The notes beneath the pieces are model-generated. The model did not search any database, was not told where the DNA came from, and was given only the letters and a program-made list of their open reading frames with translations. Position numbers and translations under genes: made by a program. From Escarpia spicata (taxonomy: Eukaryota; Annelida; Polychaeta; Sabellida; Siboglinidae): DNA of 64,000 nt. Positions 36,394-49,776 of this stretch are shown piece after piece; the first letter of the stretch is position 1, and every line of letters starts with the position of its first letter. The stretch spans positions 10,468,331 to 10,532,330 of the forward strand of contig OZ023214.1 of assembly GCA_963995525.1 (NCBI GenBank), read 5' to 3'.

Positions 36394-39300
36394 GTAAGTT
36401 TAATTACGTCAAACCTAAGATGGGCTTTTAACAAAATGTACCGTACATTAATAATACTTTTCAGCAGACTATTTGAAGTTGTTATTACAGTTATATTTAC
36501 CAGTAGACTATATAACGACGATTCCGCGGAGAAGCAGGAACGGCAACACGGAGGAGGGTGGAATGCGATGGACAGGAAGTTGAAGAAAAAACAGACAAGG
36601 GAAAGGGTCGAAAACATGCTTGGTGCCAGCCTGTGTATGTGGGTTGGGAACACTGAGAGCCAGGAGGAGAGGGTACATATATGTACAGAAAATAACATAA
36701 TCCGAAGAATGTATACAGTGATTCACGGGGAATAGAGGGAAGAATCGAGAACCAACGCAGAGATGGAGAGACAGCGGAAAAATCTCGCGAAAGGAGGGAA
36801 GTGGACAGCCGAGAGTTGGAGAGAACTACAGAAGCCCGTCATTGACAGGGCGGAACAGACCAATTAATATGGCCCTCGTCCCACAAGGGATCAAGGAAGA
36901 ACAGAAATGCATGGGATGTGCACTCCTTTGATGTCATCACCCACACAATGTTTTGTAGCCGCACCCTTTATAAATCGGATTTNNNNNNNNNNNNNNNNNN
37001 NNNNNNNNNNNNNNNNNNNNNNNNNNNNNNNNNNNNNNNNNNNNNNNNNNNNNNNNNNNNNNNNNNNNNNNNNNNNNNNNNNNNNNNNNNNNNNNNNNNN
37101 NNNNNNNNNNNNNNNNNNNNNNNNNNNNNNNNNNNNNNNNNNNNNNNNNNNNNNNNNNNNNNNNNNNNNNNNNNNNNNNNNNCTATTCCGTCTGCACGAT
37201 AGGTGTCTTGGCCAAGCCTACAGTTGTGTAACTAACCATTCCAGGAAGGAAGCTGACTTCAACCTCATTGGTGTTGACTCATGTTGAAAGAGTGGGGGGC
37301 GAGAGTCACATTCCAGGAAGGAAGCAATTCCCAGACTCCAGCCTCATCAGTGTTGACTTATGTTGAAAGAGTGGGGGGGGGGGGGGGGGCGAGAGTCACA
37401 TTCCAGGAAGGAAGCAATTCCCAGACTCCAGCCTCATCAGTGTTGACTCATGTTGAAAGAGTGGGGGGCGAGAGTAACATTCTAGGAAGGAAGCAATTCC
37501 CAGACTCCAGCCTCATCAGTGTTGACTTATGTTGAAAGAGTGGGGGGGCGAGAGTCACATTCCAGGAAGGAAGCAATTCCCAGACTCCAGCCTCATCAGT
37601 GTTGACTCATGTTGAAAGAGTGGGGGGCGAGAGTCACATTCTAGGAAGGAAGCAATTCCCAGACTCCAACCTCATCAGTGTTGACTCATGCTGAAAGAGT
37701 GGGGGGCGAGAGTCACATTCCAGGAAGGAAGCAGTTCCCAGACTCCAACCTCATTGGTGTTGACTCATGTTGAAAGAATGGGGGGCGAGAGTCACATTCC
37801 AGGAAGGAAGCAATTCCTAGACTCCAACCTCATCAGTGTTGACTTATGTTGAAAGAGTGGGGGGCGAGAGTCACATTCCAGGAAGGAAGCAGTTCCCAGA
37901 CTCCAACCTCTTTGGTGTTGACTCATGTTGAAAGAGTGGGGGGCGAGAGTCACATTCCAGGAAGGAAGCAATTCCTAGACTCCAACCTCATTGGTGTTGA
38001 CTCATGTTGAAAGAGTGGGCGGGGGGCGAGAGTCACATTCCAGGAAGGAAGCAATTCCTAGACTCTAACCTCATCAGTGTTGACTCATGTTGAAAGAGTG
38101 GGGGGCGAGGGTCACATTCCAGGAAGGAAGCAATTCCTAGACTCCAACCTCATCAGTGTTGACTTATGTTGAAAGAGTGGGGGGCAACAGTCACATTCCA
38201 GGAAGGAAGCAATTCCTAGACTCCAACCTCATTGGTGTTGACTCATGTTGAAAGAGTGGGTGGGGGGTGAGAGTCACATTCCAGGAAGGAAGCAATTCCT
38301 AGACTCTAACCTCATCAGTGTTGACTTATGTTGAAAGAGTGGGGGGCAAGAGTCACATTCCAGGAAGGAAGCAATTCCTAGACTCCAACCTCATTGGTGT
38401 TGACTCATGTTGAAAGAGTGGGCGGGGGGCGAGAGTCACATTCCAGGAAGGAAGCAATTCCTAGACTCTAACCTCATCAGTGTTGACTCATGTTGAAAGA
38501 GTGGGGGGCGAGGGTCACATTCCAGGAAGGAAGCAATTCCTAGACTCCAACCTCATCAGTGTTGACTTATGTTGAAAGAGTGGGGGGCAACAGTCACATT
38601 CCAGGAAGGAAGCAATTCCTAGACTCCAACCTCATTGGTGTTGACTCATGTTGAAAGAGTGGGTGGGGGGTGAGAGTCACATTCCAGGAAGGAAGCAATT
38701 CCTAGACTCTAACCTCATCAGTGTTGACTTATGTTGAAAGAGTGGGGGGCAAGAGTCACATTCCAGGAAGGAAGCAATTCCTAGACTCCAACCTCATTGG
38801 TGTTGACTCATGTTGAAAGAGTGGGTGGGGGTGAGAGTCACATTCCAGGAAGGAAGCAATTCCTAGACTCTAACCTCATCAGTGTTGACTCATGTTGAAA
38901 GAGTGGGGGGCGAGGGTCACATTCCAGGAAGGAAGCAATTCATAGACTCCAACCTCATTGGTGTTGACTCAGGTTGAAAGAGTGGGGGGCGAGAGTCACA
39001 TTCCAGGAAGGAAGCAATTCCCAGACTCCAACCTCATCAGTGTTGACTCTAGTTGAAAGAGTGGGGGGCGAGAGTCACATTCCAGGAAGGAAGCAATTCA
39101 CAGACTCCAACCTCATTGGTGTTGACTCATGTTGAAAGAGTAGGGGGCGAGAGTCACATTCCAGGAAGGAAGCAATTCCTAGACTCCAACCTCATTGGTG
39201 TTGACTCATGTTGAAAGAGTAGGGGGCGAGAGTCACATTCTAGGAAGGAAGCAATTCCCAGACTCCAACCTCATCAGTGTTGACTCATGTTGAAAGAGTG

Positions 39301-41059
39301 GGGGGCGAGAGTCACATTCCAGGAAGGAAGCTGTTCCCAGATTCCAACCTCATTGGTGTTGACTCATGTTGAAAGAGTGGGGGGCGAGAGTCACATTCCA
39401 GGAAGGAAGCAATTCCTAGACTCCAACCTCATCAGTGTTGACTTATGTTGAAAGAGTGGGGGGCAAGAGTCACATTCCAGGAAGGAAGCAATTCCTAGAC
39501 TCCAACCTCATCAGTGTTGACTTATGTTGAAAGAGTGGGGGGCAAGAGTCACATTCCAGGAAGGAAGCAATTCCTAGACTCCAACCTCATTGGTGTTGAC
39601 TCATGTTGAAAGAGTGGGTGGGGGGCGAGAGTCACATTCCAGGAAGGAAGCAATTCCTAGACTGTAACCTCATCAGTGTTGACTCATGTTGAAAGAGTGG
39701 GGGGCGAGAGTCACATTCCAGGAAGGAAGCAATTCCTAGACTCCAACCTCATCAGTGTTGACTTATGTTGAAAGAGTGGGGGGCAAGAGTCACATTCCAG
39801 GAAGGAAGCAATTCCTAGACTCCAACCTCATTGGTGTTGACTCATGTTGAAAGAGTGGGTGGGGGGCGAGAGTCACATTCCAGGAAGGAAGCAATTCCTA
39901 GACTCTAACCTCATCAGTGTTGACTCATGTTGAAAGAGTGGGGGGCGAGTGTCACATTCCAGGAAGGAAGCAATTCATAGACTCCAACCTCATTGGTGTT
40001 GACTCAGGTTGAAAGAGTGGGGGGCGAGAGTCACATTCCAGGAAGGAAGCAATTCCCAGACTCCAACCTCATCAGTGTTGACTCATGTTGAAAGAGTAGG
40101 GGGCGAGAGTCACATTCCAGGAAGGAAGCAATTCCTAGACTCCAACCTCATTGGTGTTGACTCATGTTGAAAGAGTGGGTGGGGGGTGAGAGTCACATTC
40201 CAGGAAGGAAGCAATTCCTAGACTCTAACCTCATCAGTGTTGACTCATGTTGAAAGAGTAGGGGGCGAGAGTCACATTCCAGGAAGGAAGCAATTCCTAG
40301 ACTCCAACCTCATGGGTGTTGACTCATTTTGACAGAGTGGGGGGCGAACGTCACATTCCAGCTTGGTTCTTTCTATTTTTGAGAAGGATACTTTTCTGAT
40401 CAATGGTGGGGCAGTACCACTAATGAAATGGAGGTCGTCCATTCGCGCTGTGTGTTTGAGGTAAACAGTAGTTAAACATGCCGACTTTGGAGCGTTATAG
40501 TAGCGGTTAGTGCGTCGGATTCTAAATCCAGAAATTACGGGTTCTAACCGTCTTGCTGTCGTTTTGACGCTTGGGCAAGTTCGTTCACTCTACATTGCTC
40601 CAGTTCACTCAGCTGTATGGACGAGTACCTGGCTGTAGACAATGGTGGGTATTTGTGTACAAGTAGTGTTCGCGCAGTAATTACAGCGTGGTTGAATACT
40701 TCCCAGAGTTCACGACATGTTAACTTATTTGACAACAATTATCTATGAACAGGCTGTTTTATAATAAATTGTAGTAAAGACATTTTAATGTTTCATTGGA
40801 AGACAATAATAATGAGGATCAAAATTGTTTCAGACAACCGAAATGTCATAACTCTAATTTAGTCGAAACCATTAGCTCGTCGAGCAGGTGTCGCAAAGAC
40901 ATGGCACACAGAAGGAAGTACGAGAGCATTAATAAACACTTCATAAGCGTACAGGTCTGCTTCATCCTGCTTCATATAATACATAATAACAAACACACAC
41001 ACACGCACACACCAACACACGCACATACGCACGGACACACGCACGCACGCACACACACT

Positions 41060-41151
<92 letters not shown>

Positions 41152-44100
41152 CGCACGCATGTTCACGCATGCACGCACACACACACACACACACTAACGC
41201 ACGCACGCGCATACACACGCATGCACGCACACACACACACACACGCACACACGAACACGTTCAGACACACGCACGTACACCCCGATTGACAATGATTTGC
41301 ACACCGCACAACAACAAGTCAAAGTCGAGCGACCGTGTCACCGGCAGACAAACAGACCTATAGACTCGGCATATTAAGAATGTGTGTACACGAACTTACT
41401 CCAAACACGAGAATATATTTATATATTTATAAATTCACATAGGAAGTCATCAATTATTATATAACGCGACTTGCAGTATGCTTGTACAAACACCTGGTCG
41501 CAATTATATTGCAATAACATCGCGCGAGGCGTGACATCGTCAAGATACCAGAAGCACCGACGGTAGTCGACGATTTCACTGTTATTTGTGAGCCATTTGG
41601 CTGGAGCAAGCTGGACAGAGAGACGGCGTAGTTGGACGCCTGTCGTCGCTGAAGCTTACCTCGCTGTCATCAACTCAGTGCGACTAGTCTACAGTATAAT
41701 TAGCTATTAAACAAGTATCATTCGACCGTAAGTAGGGGTATATGTATACATATTGATAATCGTTAACCTATCGTATTGAATACGCTGAACACTGCAGAAA
41801 GAGTCTTAATTAATGTGGGGAGAGTACATGTTTTGATGATGGTGTTGACATACAGTGTAGTTTAAACGAGAAAATCTGATACGGTAGAAGGAACGACTTG
41901 ACAAATGAGTAATAGTGGAAGCCCAACTTCCGATATCAGCGTTTTGAGATGTGCGCATCAACATTCTATCGAGAAATCGCCGTGTGCTCTACAGCCGAGC
42001 TTACTAAATGGAACTGGAGGTATTGGCTGCAGTGTGGTAGACGACATTGATGTCGATTGAATTATAAACTATGTCGTTATACTTACTAATCATAAGCACA
42101 CCAACATGTATCTATTCGTAGGTGTCTAAGACGTGGCATTCAAATTTGTGAAATAGAAAGTCCATTGACCAGACGTAGCAGTGCGGAACTGATTTCAAAA
42201 TCGTCTTCCCGCATTTACTACAGCAAAATGCCTGTGTAGCCTATAGGAGAGGCTCGCACACAGCCATTATAAAACTGATTACTATGATTTCAAGTGATAT
42301 ACACTGTATATATATACGAATTTGGCAAATCTATTTTAATTAGAAAAAATTATGTATTTTTAATGCGTCATTGAAATGTGTTAAGGACATATCCCTACTT
42401 GATCGTTAAGCGTTTCTTCTCGCAATGCAGCTGCTAACGGGGTATCAGCCGCATACAAAACGTGGTTAGAGTATTGTTGAGCTAGTACATGGCAGCGAAT
42501 GGTGTTGCGCATGTTCGGTCTAGATTGGTTTGAATATTTCAGTTATATATGTAACACACGAACTGCACATTCTTTATAATTGATGTAGCCCCATATTGCC
42601 TAGCAACAAGATCGGTCAAAGTTACAAAATGGATGACGAAAACGTGACATCTCGTCGTAGGCCTATATTGTTTTAAAAAATTCTCCCCCAAATGTTTTCT
42701 TTGTGACAACATAGGGCATAGTTGTTTGAGAACTGTATTGCATGAAAGCTTCATCTGGCAGATCTGTATCATACCAAGCTAGTAGTGCACACACGTAAAC
42801 ATTGTTGGTAACGCACGTAATTGTGTTTGTGACGTCAGATTATTTCGTCAATTACAAGAAATCTCGTTTTGAGTAGCACGTAGTTATGTCACTTAATTAT
42901 AATTAAACTAACGCGCGCGCGCGCGTGTGTGTGTGCGTCCTTGCTTGCTTGCGTGCGTGCGTGCGCGCCTGTTCACGTGTTAACGCTTTCCTCCTACACG
43001 GCTTGCATCTATGGTGCCAGATTTTCAGGGATTCAACTATGAACTCTGGAATAAAAAGTAACGCCTTTGTTTCTTCAAAATTCCCCGTGTCTAACCATGC
43101 ATTTTCCAAAGTTCAAGTGACGTTAGAAAAAAAAACTGGTTACTGAATATCCACTGCTCATGCCCAAGCCATCGTAGACGTCTGTTCTTTAGAATGTTGC
43201 TTCACCGTTGCAGAAACCCAAGGCATGATAATAATGTATAACATGATAATAGTGTGTAACATATACAACTATTGCAGGAAATGGCGCGAAAGCTTGAACA
43301 GCTCAAGTCTGAACTGGCGAGTACGTGCGCTCAGCTGGAGCGCGCCAATCGGTCGCTAGAGGTCGTGCGAACGGAGAGTCGACAGAAGGCGCAGCTGGTC
43401 GCCGGACTACAGAAAGAGGTCCGACGGCTCGAGGACCGCATGAACGTCTTGGAGTATCGATGTACGTCCACATTATTTCACGCACAAAAACATATGATAA
43501 TACAAACCTAATTGGTAATAAAAGTTTAGATGTGACCCGCGACAGCAAAGTGTGAATTGACCCGCAAAATTGTGAAATGGAGTTTTGTAATGTTTTGGAT
43601 TCCACATAATCATGAGTTTTAAAATGATTGCTCATTTGTTAAAATACCTCTGGTAGTTTTGGGTTTATTGCTAACATTAAAGAAAACTTTAAAATAGCAA
43701 CGCCATTTTTAGTCATATTCTGTATGAAATTTTATATACGGGTTCGTAAATATATGTACTTATTAGTTTTGGATAGGTTGTCGACGAAAATAACTGGACA
43801 TTGAAAGATGATACATATTTAAACATTTTTAATGTAACTGAATTTGTTAGTTGGATCTATTTTATAGCAATATTAAGAATCGATATAATTACACGTAAAC
43901 AGTGTTTCCGTGTGCCATTGACCGGGATACAATACCACCGTACTGCATAAACTAGTTGTTGGAACCACGTGTTATAGCATCTATGTTCGTTCTTCCTACA
44001 GGCAACAGTGTAGTATAGACCTAAGACTACCGTAGTCGTTCGTACTTGAATATTATGCAGCAAGCAAAGATTGCCTCTCAAGATAATCAATCATTGCGTG

Positions 44101-47100
44101 GGCTCCTTGCAGGCATGGACGTCGAGAAGTTGGAAATAGCCGTGGAAAACGGGAAGAAGGCGTTTGAAGCTAAACAGTGCGTTTTAGTTGCGTTGCTTGT
44201 GTCAGAGCGTGCGGGCGAATTAGACTAAAAATACAAACCGTGACCTCTGGTTGTAGTAGGCCTACTAGTTAAATCAATTCTGGCTCACTGCAGGCTGTAT
44301 AGACCCTACCACACAACCGTGCTGTCGGTTATACGGCAAACACCTGTTTAGAGTTAAGGGTGTATCCAGGATTTAGCCGTAAGATGTCCGCTTGGAATGT
44401 TCCAGCGGAGGCATGACGTCGTTTCCTCTCGGGTAGTTCAGTTTGTTTCCCTTTAACATATATACCGGCGCTATTTCTGACAAACAAAACATGCGGAATG
44501 ACGTAAATCCGTGGGAGTTGGACGGAAATAGTAAATTAGAACGAACCCACAGAACCCTCTCTGGATCCGCTGCAGCGAAATGTCTTATATCCAGTTAACT
44601 ATTGCAACGCATGCGAAGTTGTTTTTCAGTAGGTGACGTTAAATACTAAAATATATCGTACTAGAAATAGGCGGTGCTATTAAGATGATTTGCAGTAATA
44701 ACACATTCCAGTTTAGCATTATAATTGTTAATTAGAATACGTAGTGTTAAAGGGTGTAAATACAATTGATAAATGTTAGCAATTATTTCCACACAAAGTA
44801 AAAACAAGAAGAATAAGACACAACTACAATTGCTCACTGCGCTTGCGCGCGACTGCGCAGTGAGCGTTTGCCTATACTGCAGCACCTGATCCTGCCAGCC
44901 AGTAACGACGGCTCTATACGATTCAGTTCTCTTTCGCTGTTTCTTCACTCAGTCAGCTTTCATAAGTAAAGGTGTTTTAACTATTCTTGCATGTGGGCAA
45001 ATATAACTTCAAACTGCAAAGCGATCATCTGTAGCGATGGGGGTAGGCCTGATCTAGACGAAGGAATATTGTGTCATCATTTCCCCTGAGGATTACACAC
45101 ATTTTTATGCAGCTGATTATGATGACGATGATGACGCAGGTGATGGAACTACCTTAAATATGTAAAATCTTGTTTGCGCAACATAATGAAAAGGCAGTCG
45201 TAGTGGGCTTTGATTGAATGATACTGGGTTGACTGTAGAGTGAGCATTATAACAACCATATTACATTATTCAGACAACAACTGTCGTTGACGGAACACGA
45301 AGTACGGGCTCTCACGCGGTCAGTAGAGGACAAACAGAAGGCTATCACGGTGAGTATGTCGGTTTATTCTTAGCACGAGCAAACTATTATATTAGAGGAC
45401 CTACATTAAATTTCACAAGGAGTAGAAGCATTGTACACACGCACGCAGGCACGCACGCACACACTCATACATATCAACATGCACATCGTTATTAACATTA
45501 TCACGCACGAATGCGCACACACTGTACATCGTGACATCGTCGCATTTGTGCAATATTAGGCAGCGGAATTATACTGCGTAACGGAAATCGGATCAGAAGT
45601 AAATACAAAAAACAACTAACATTGACATTGTTCAGTTTGACTGCTGGTGTCATGTTACGTGACGTTGTCTTCTTGACAGGACGCGGAAGAACAGATTACG
45701 GCGATGACGGCGCAGGTAGACGATCTAAAAATTCAGGTGCGCGAGGAAGTGATCAAGAACGTCTCTCTGGAAGAGGTAACTCACACCTATTTATTCTTTA
45801 TTTCATGTCTTGACCTGGACGGTCGTATCATGTACGTGGTCTGCGCCAGTCGTGTCTTGACCTGGCCGGTTGTACCATGTACTTGGTCTGCACCAGTCTT
45901 GTTTGTTTTCTGCGGAGCACAGCAGGGTCGATATGAATACACTCTGGTCCACACCATCGTCTCCAGGGGCGGATCCAGACAGACTAGTCGGGGGGGGGGG
46001 GGGCAACACACACCAACTGCACCCCCTTGAGGCTCGCCAAAATACCAACAATTGAGGCTCTCCACAAACCTCCAGTTGCACCCCATGAAGCACAACATAC
46101 AACAATTGAGGCTCACCAATAATCTCCAGTTGCACTCCCATCGAGACTCACAAAAACAGCAACAATTCAGGCTCTCCAAAAACCTTCAATTGCATCCCCC
46201 CCCCCCCCCCCCTCCGTTGCGGCTCGCCAAAATGCCAACTCTTGAAGGTCTGGGGACACGTCACGCATGCACGGGCACATTGCAAAGGAAATTCCAAAGA
46301 TGTAAGGGGCACGTTCCCCCCAGGCCCCCTCCCTGGACCCGTCTACGACATATTGTCCTCTATAACGGCCATACATGATGGTATTCTACGTCAACAGACT
46401 CAACACCACTGGATAATCATTACCATCGTCATTGCATCTCCGTGTCATGTTCACGTGTGGCCGACTCATTTTGACAGGCTCCTAGGACAGACGGGGTTCT
46501 GGTGGTCCGACCGAAATAGTGCCGCTCGAAGGAGACACAAAATTACCCAAATGACCCTGTGTTTACCCGACATTTGCGTTCATGGAGTTTCACTAGCAGC
46601 ATTTAATTATACGAATACATACCTAACTAAAATGTTTACTCCAAAAAAGAGTTTTGCATGTAATAAGTCATGTAGGATTTATTGATCATGTGCAACTTTT
46701 ATTTATATCTTATCAGATAATGAATATTTATGACATAAATAAATACGTATGCTATATTCTAATGTACAAGCACAATAGGGGTACGTTGCCAGATGTATTT
46801 AATTATGTATTTGTCCTGCAAATATTCACACATAAATATAATACAAGACAGGAAGCAACATATAAAATACCGTACAACAAGACTAATTGCAAACAATTGT
46901 CTTTGGCTTACGCTGGGCCTAAAATCTGGAATGCATCTATCACTAATAACTATCTACAATATGGTAAGTTCCTACATATCTTCATATGTTAAAAAAGACA
47001 AAGCGTCTAAATCTTCACAACTATTAAACATATAGTACTTTCTGCTTTAATGTATTTTTGTCTATATTACGATGCCAGTATTCGAATTACGGTATTCTTA

Positions 47101-47833
47101 TAATGCACTATTAAATAATTAGTTAGTTTATCATGACGATGTAGTATATTCTTTTTGTAAGAATTATGATTTACATTCAATTATACGACATGAATAAGGA
47201 ACACAAGCAATGTGTTGCTTCGCTTCAATTGTTGTACACGTAATTACATGTTTCCTATTACTACATCTGTACTGACTGAACATTATGTAACAATAAATAT
47301 TATTATTATTATTATTATATAAGACTTATATTGTGCCGAGTGAGTGTCAAAACCATGGGGTAAGGCAACTTAGCATAATATTATGATGTATACAATATTA
47401 AAATTGTCGACACATGGACGCGTACATTGAGGAACTAAGGTAGATAAAAACTAGCAAAAATATCCATTTTCTACATGCACACATATATAAAAGACGGTTT
47501 CCCGAAATAGTCGATGCAAAACACGGTTTCCCGGAATATTCTATGTAAAAGACGGTTTCCCGGGATATTCATAAATCATGTTTGTCACGACGTAAACTTT
47601 AATAGTGTTTTGCATAAATGCATGTAAAACGTCCCCATTGATCGGCGATCGTCAGAAAAATAGGCGTGACATTATGGACAATCGATTTACATCTAGCGTA
47701 CGTTGCGAACACTAAACCCAGAAAGAACCATTAACCAAGGCAGATTGCGAAAAGGTGAAGGCGCTACTTTTCTTCCGAACGGTTGTTGCGTGGCGTGGCG
47801 CCCGAGAGAAAAACGTTAACATACATTCCCATA

Positions 47834-47877
<44 letters not shown>

Positions 47878-48239
47878 CACGAGACTTTGTCGAGCGAGGC
47901 AAACAACACTAAGTCGAAACACATAATATCTATGTATCTAAATAGAGGCACGTATTATAAAAACCAATTCGTTCTTACGCCAACGAAAATTATGTTTTGC
48001 TAAATATCCGTAGGCATGTGAAAGTATGTGATGCATACACCCGGACACCCGTCAGCTATAGGCTTAATATAAATATTACCGTTATTTCTCATAGAAAGTA
48101 GCCGCGATCCCAAGCCTTGAAGAAAGGCTCGAGGCAAAGGAGTCGGAGGCGGCGGAACTGAGGAAGACGGTGGAGGAGAAGGACATCTTGTACCACAACA
48201 CACGACAGTCTCTGAGGGACGAGAAGGACAAGAACCAGG

Positions 48240-48309
<70 letters not shown>

Positions 48310-48385
48310 GTGTGTGTGTGTGTGCTGTGTGTGTGTGTGCTGTGTGTGTGTCTGTGTGTGTCTGTGTGTGTAAGTGTGTGTCTGT

Positions 48386-48470
<85 letters not shown>

Positions 48471-48678
48471 TGTGTGTGTCTGTGTGTGTCTGTGTGTGTA
48501 TGTGTGGTATGTGTGTGTCTGTGGGTGTCTCTGTGTGTGTCTCTGTGTGTATGTGTGGTATGTGTGTGCTGTGTGTGTCTGTGTGTGTCTGTGTGTGTAT
48601 GTAAGTGTGTGTCTGTGTGTGTCTGTGTGGTATGTGTGTGTCTGTGTGTGTCTCGGTGTGTATGTGTGGTGTGTGTGT

Positions 48679-48769
<91 letters not shown>

Positions 48770-49729
48770 TGTGTGTGTCTGTGTATATGTGTTTGGGTTT
48801 GTGCGTGTGTTTGTGTGCGTACGTGCGTGCGTGCGTGTTCTATACCAACACACAAGGCAAACCATGCTAAAAAATCAGGTTCACGTCATCATTTCTGGGT
48901 CTTTCCCTGTGTCACAAGATGCTCTATTTTTATTTGTCTCATATCATGGCCAATTCATCCGGTTTGTTGTCTCTTGATTTTGCACATGGTTTTCAATTTA
49001 GTTCTTACCATTATAAGAATGCCATAATTACGTTTCTGTTCTGTCCACGATACTCTGAGAGTTCTTCTCAAGAACAACCATTATGTTTCTTCTATATTGT
49101 TCCTGATCGTTCAGTCGTTGCGATCGTACTGCGTCACGCAGTATCAACTACGTGCACATGTTAGCATCGTTTCCAGAAACTTTCCGATGAGGTAGTGGGC
49201 GCCATGAACAGGAAAGAGGAATACGACTTGGCCCTGGCAGAGAATATCACATTAAAGAAACTGGTCCAAGCTAAAGACGTTCTACTGATACAGAAGTCGC
49301 AGATCCTGGCCAATGTCCGGGTAGGTTTTTACCATACTGGCGTTACATTTTTAGTATAATGTAACATATTTATCTAAAGGAATACAGAAATTGGTAGACA
49401 CATACTTTCGTACTAATGTAATTATTTACTCACTTACTTATTCTTCAGCTAGCACGAGTGCTCTATAGTTCCCTTTACCTTCATCTCTCCGTGTGATTGT
49501 TTTCTATGTCAGCCAAGCACCTTCAACTTAGCTATGCTTGTCGTCTTCGTGTTGTTTTTGTCTGCCCCATTTACTACCCCTTTTGGGTTCAAGAAAACGT
49601 ATGACGTATAGTGCGCCTATATACGTCATAAATATTATTCAAAATGTAAAGTAAAGATGTTACAACATAAACCACGACCCACACGCACACACTCACACAC
49701 ACACGCACGCACCCACCCACCCACGCACG

Positions 49730-49776
<47 letters not shown>

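Larger units (their letters stand above)
36673..43277 (+). other. CAP-Gly gene large intron (about 6.6 kb)
   Basis: Contains the N gap, the 79-bp minisatellite, a SINE copy and CA/GC microsatellites. The stretch 41280-42900 shows nothing recognisable. Confidence 0.6.
45776..48094 (+). other. CAP-Gly gene intron 6
   Basis: 2.3 kb holding an hAT-like element, a LINE 3' fragment, three 29-bp repeats and a (CGCA)n run, each listed separately. Confidence 0.7.

Noticed and set aside
37263..40362. CRISPR-like array
   Set aside because: Repeats are contiguous with no unique spacers, and the genome is clearly eukaryotic; it is a minisatellite.
40500..40560. Functional tRNA gene
   Set aside because: A- and B-box-like words are present, but stems do not pair cleanly and a SINE body follows directly.
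43325..43555. Arg/Gly-rich frame overlapping CAP-Gly exon 3
   Set aside because: It is the +1 shadow of the coiled-coil exon; it fits phase 2 entry from exon 1 but gives no sensible continuation into exon 4.
48082..49027. His/Thr-rich and Cys/Val-rich frames of 140-258 codons
   Set aside because: Translations of (GT)n/(CA)n microsatellite DNA. The same applies to frames at 32.1-32.5, 34.5-35.2 and 40.8-41.3 kb.
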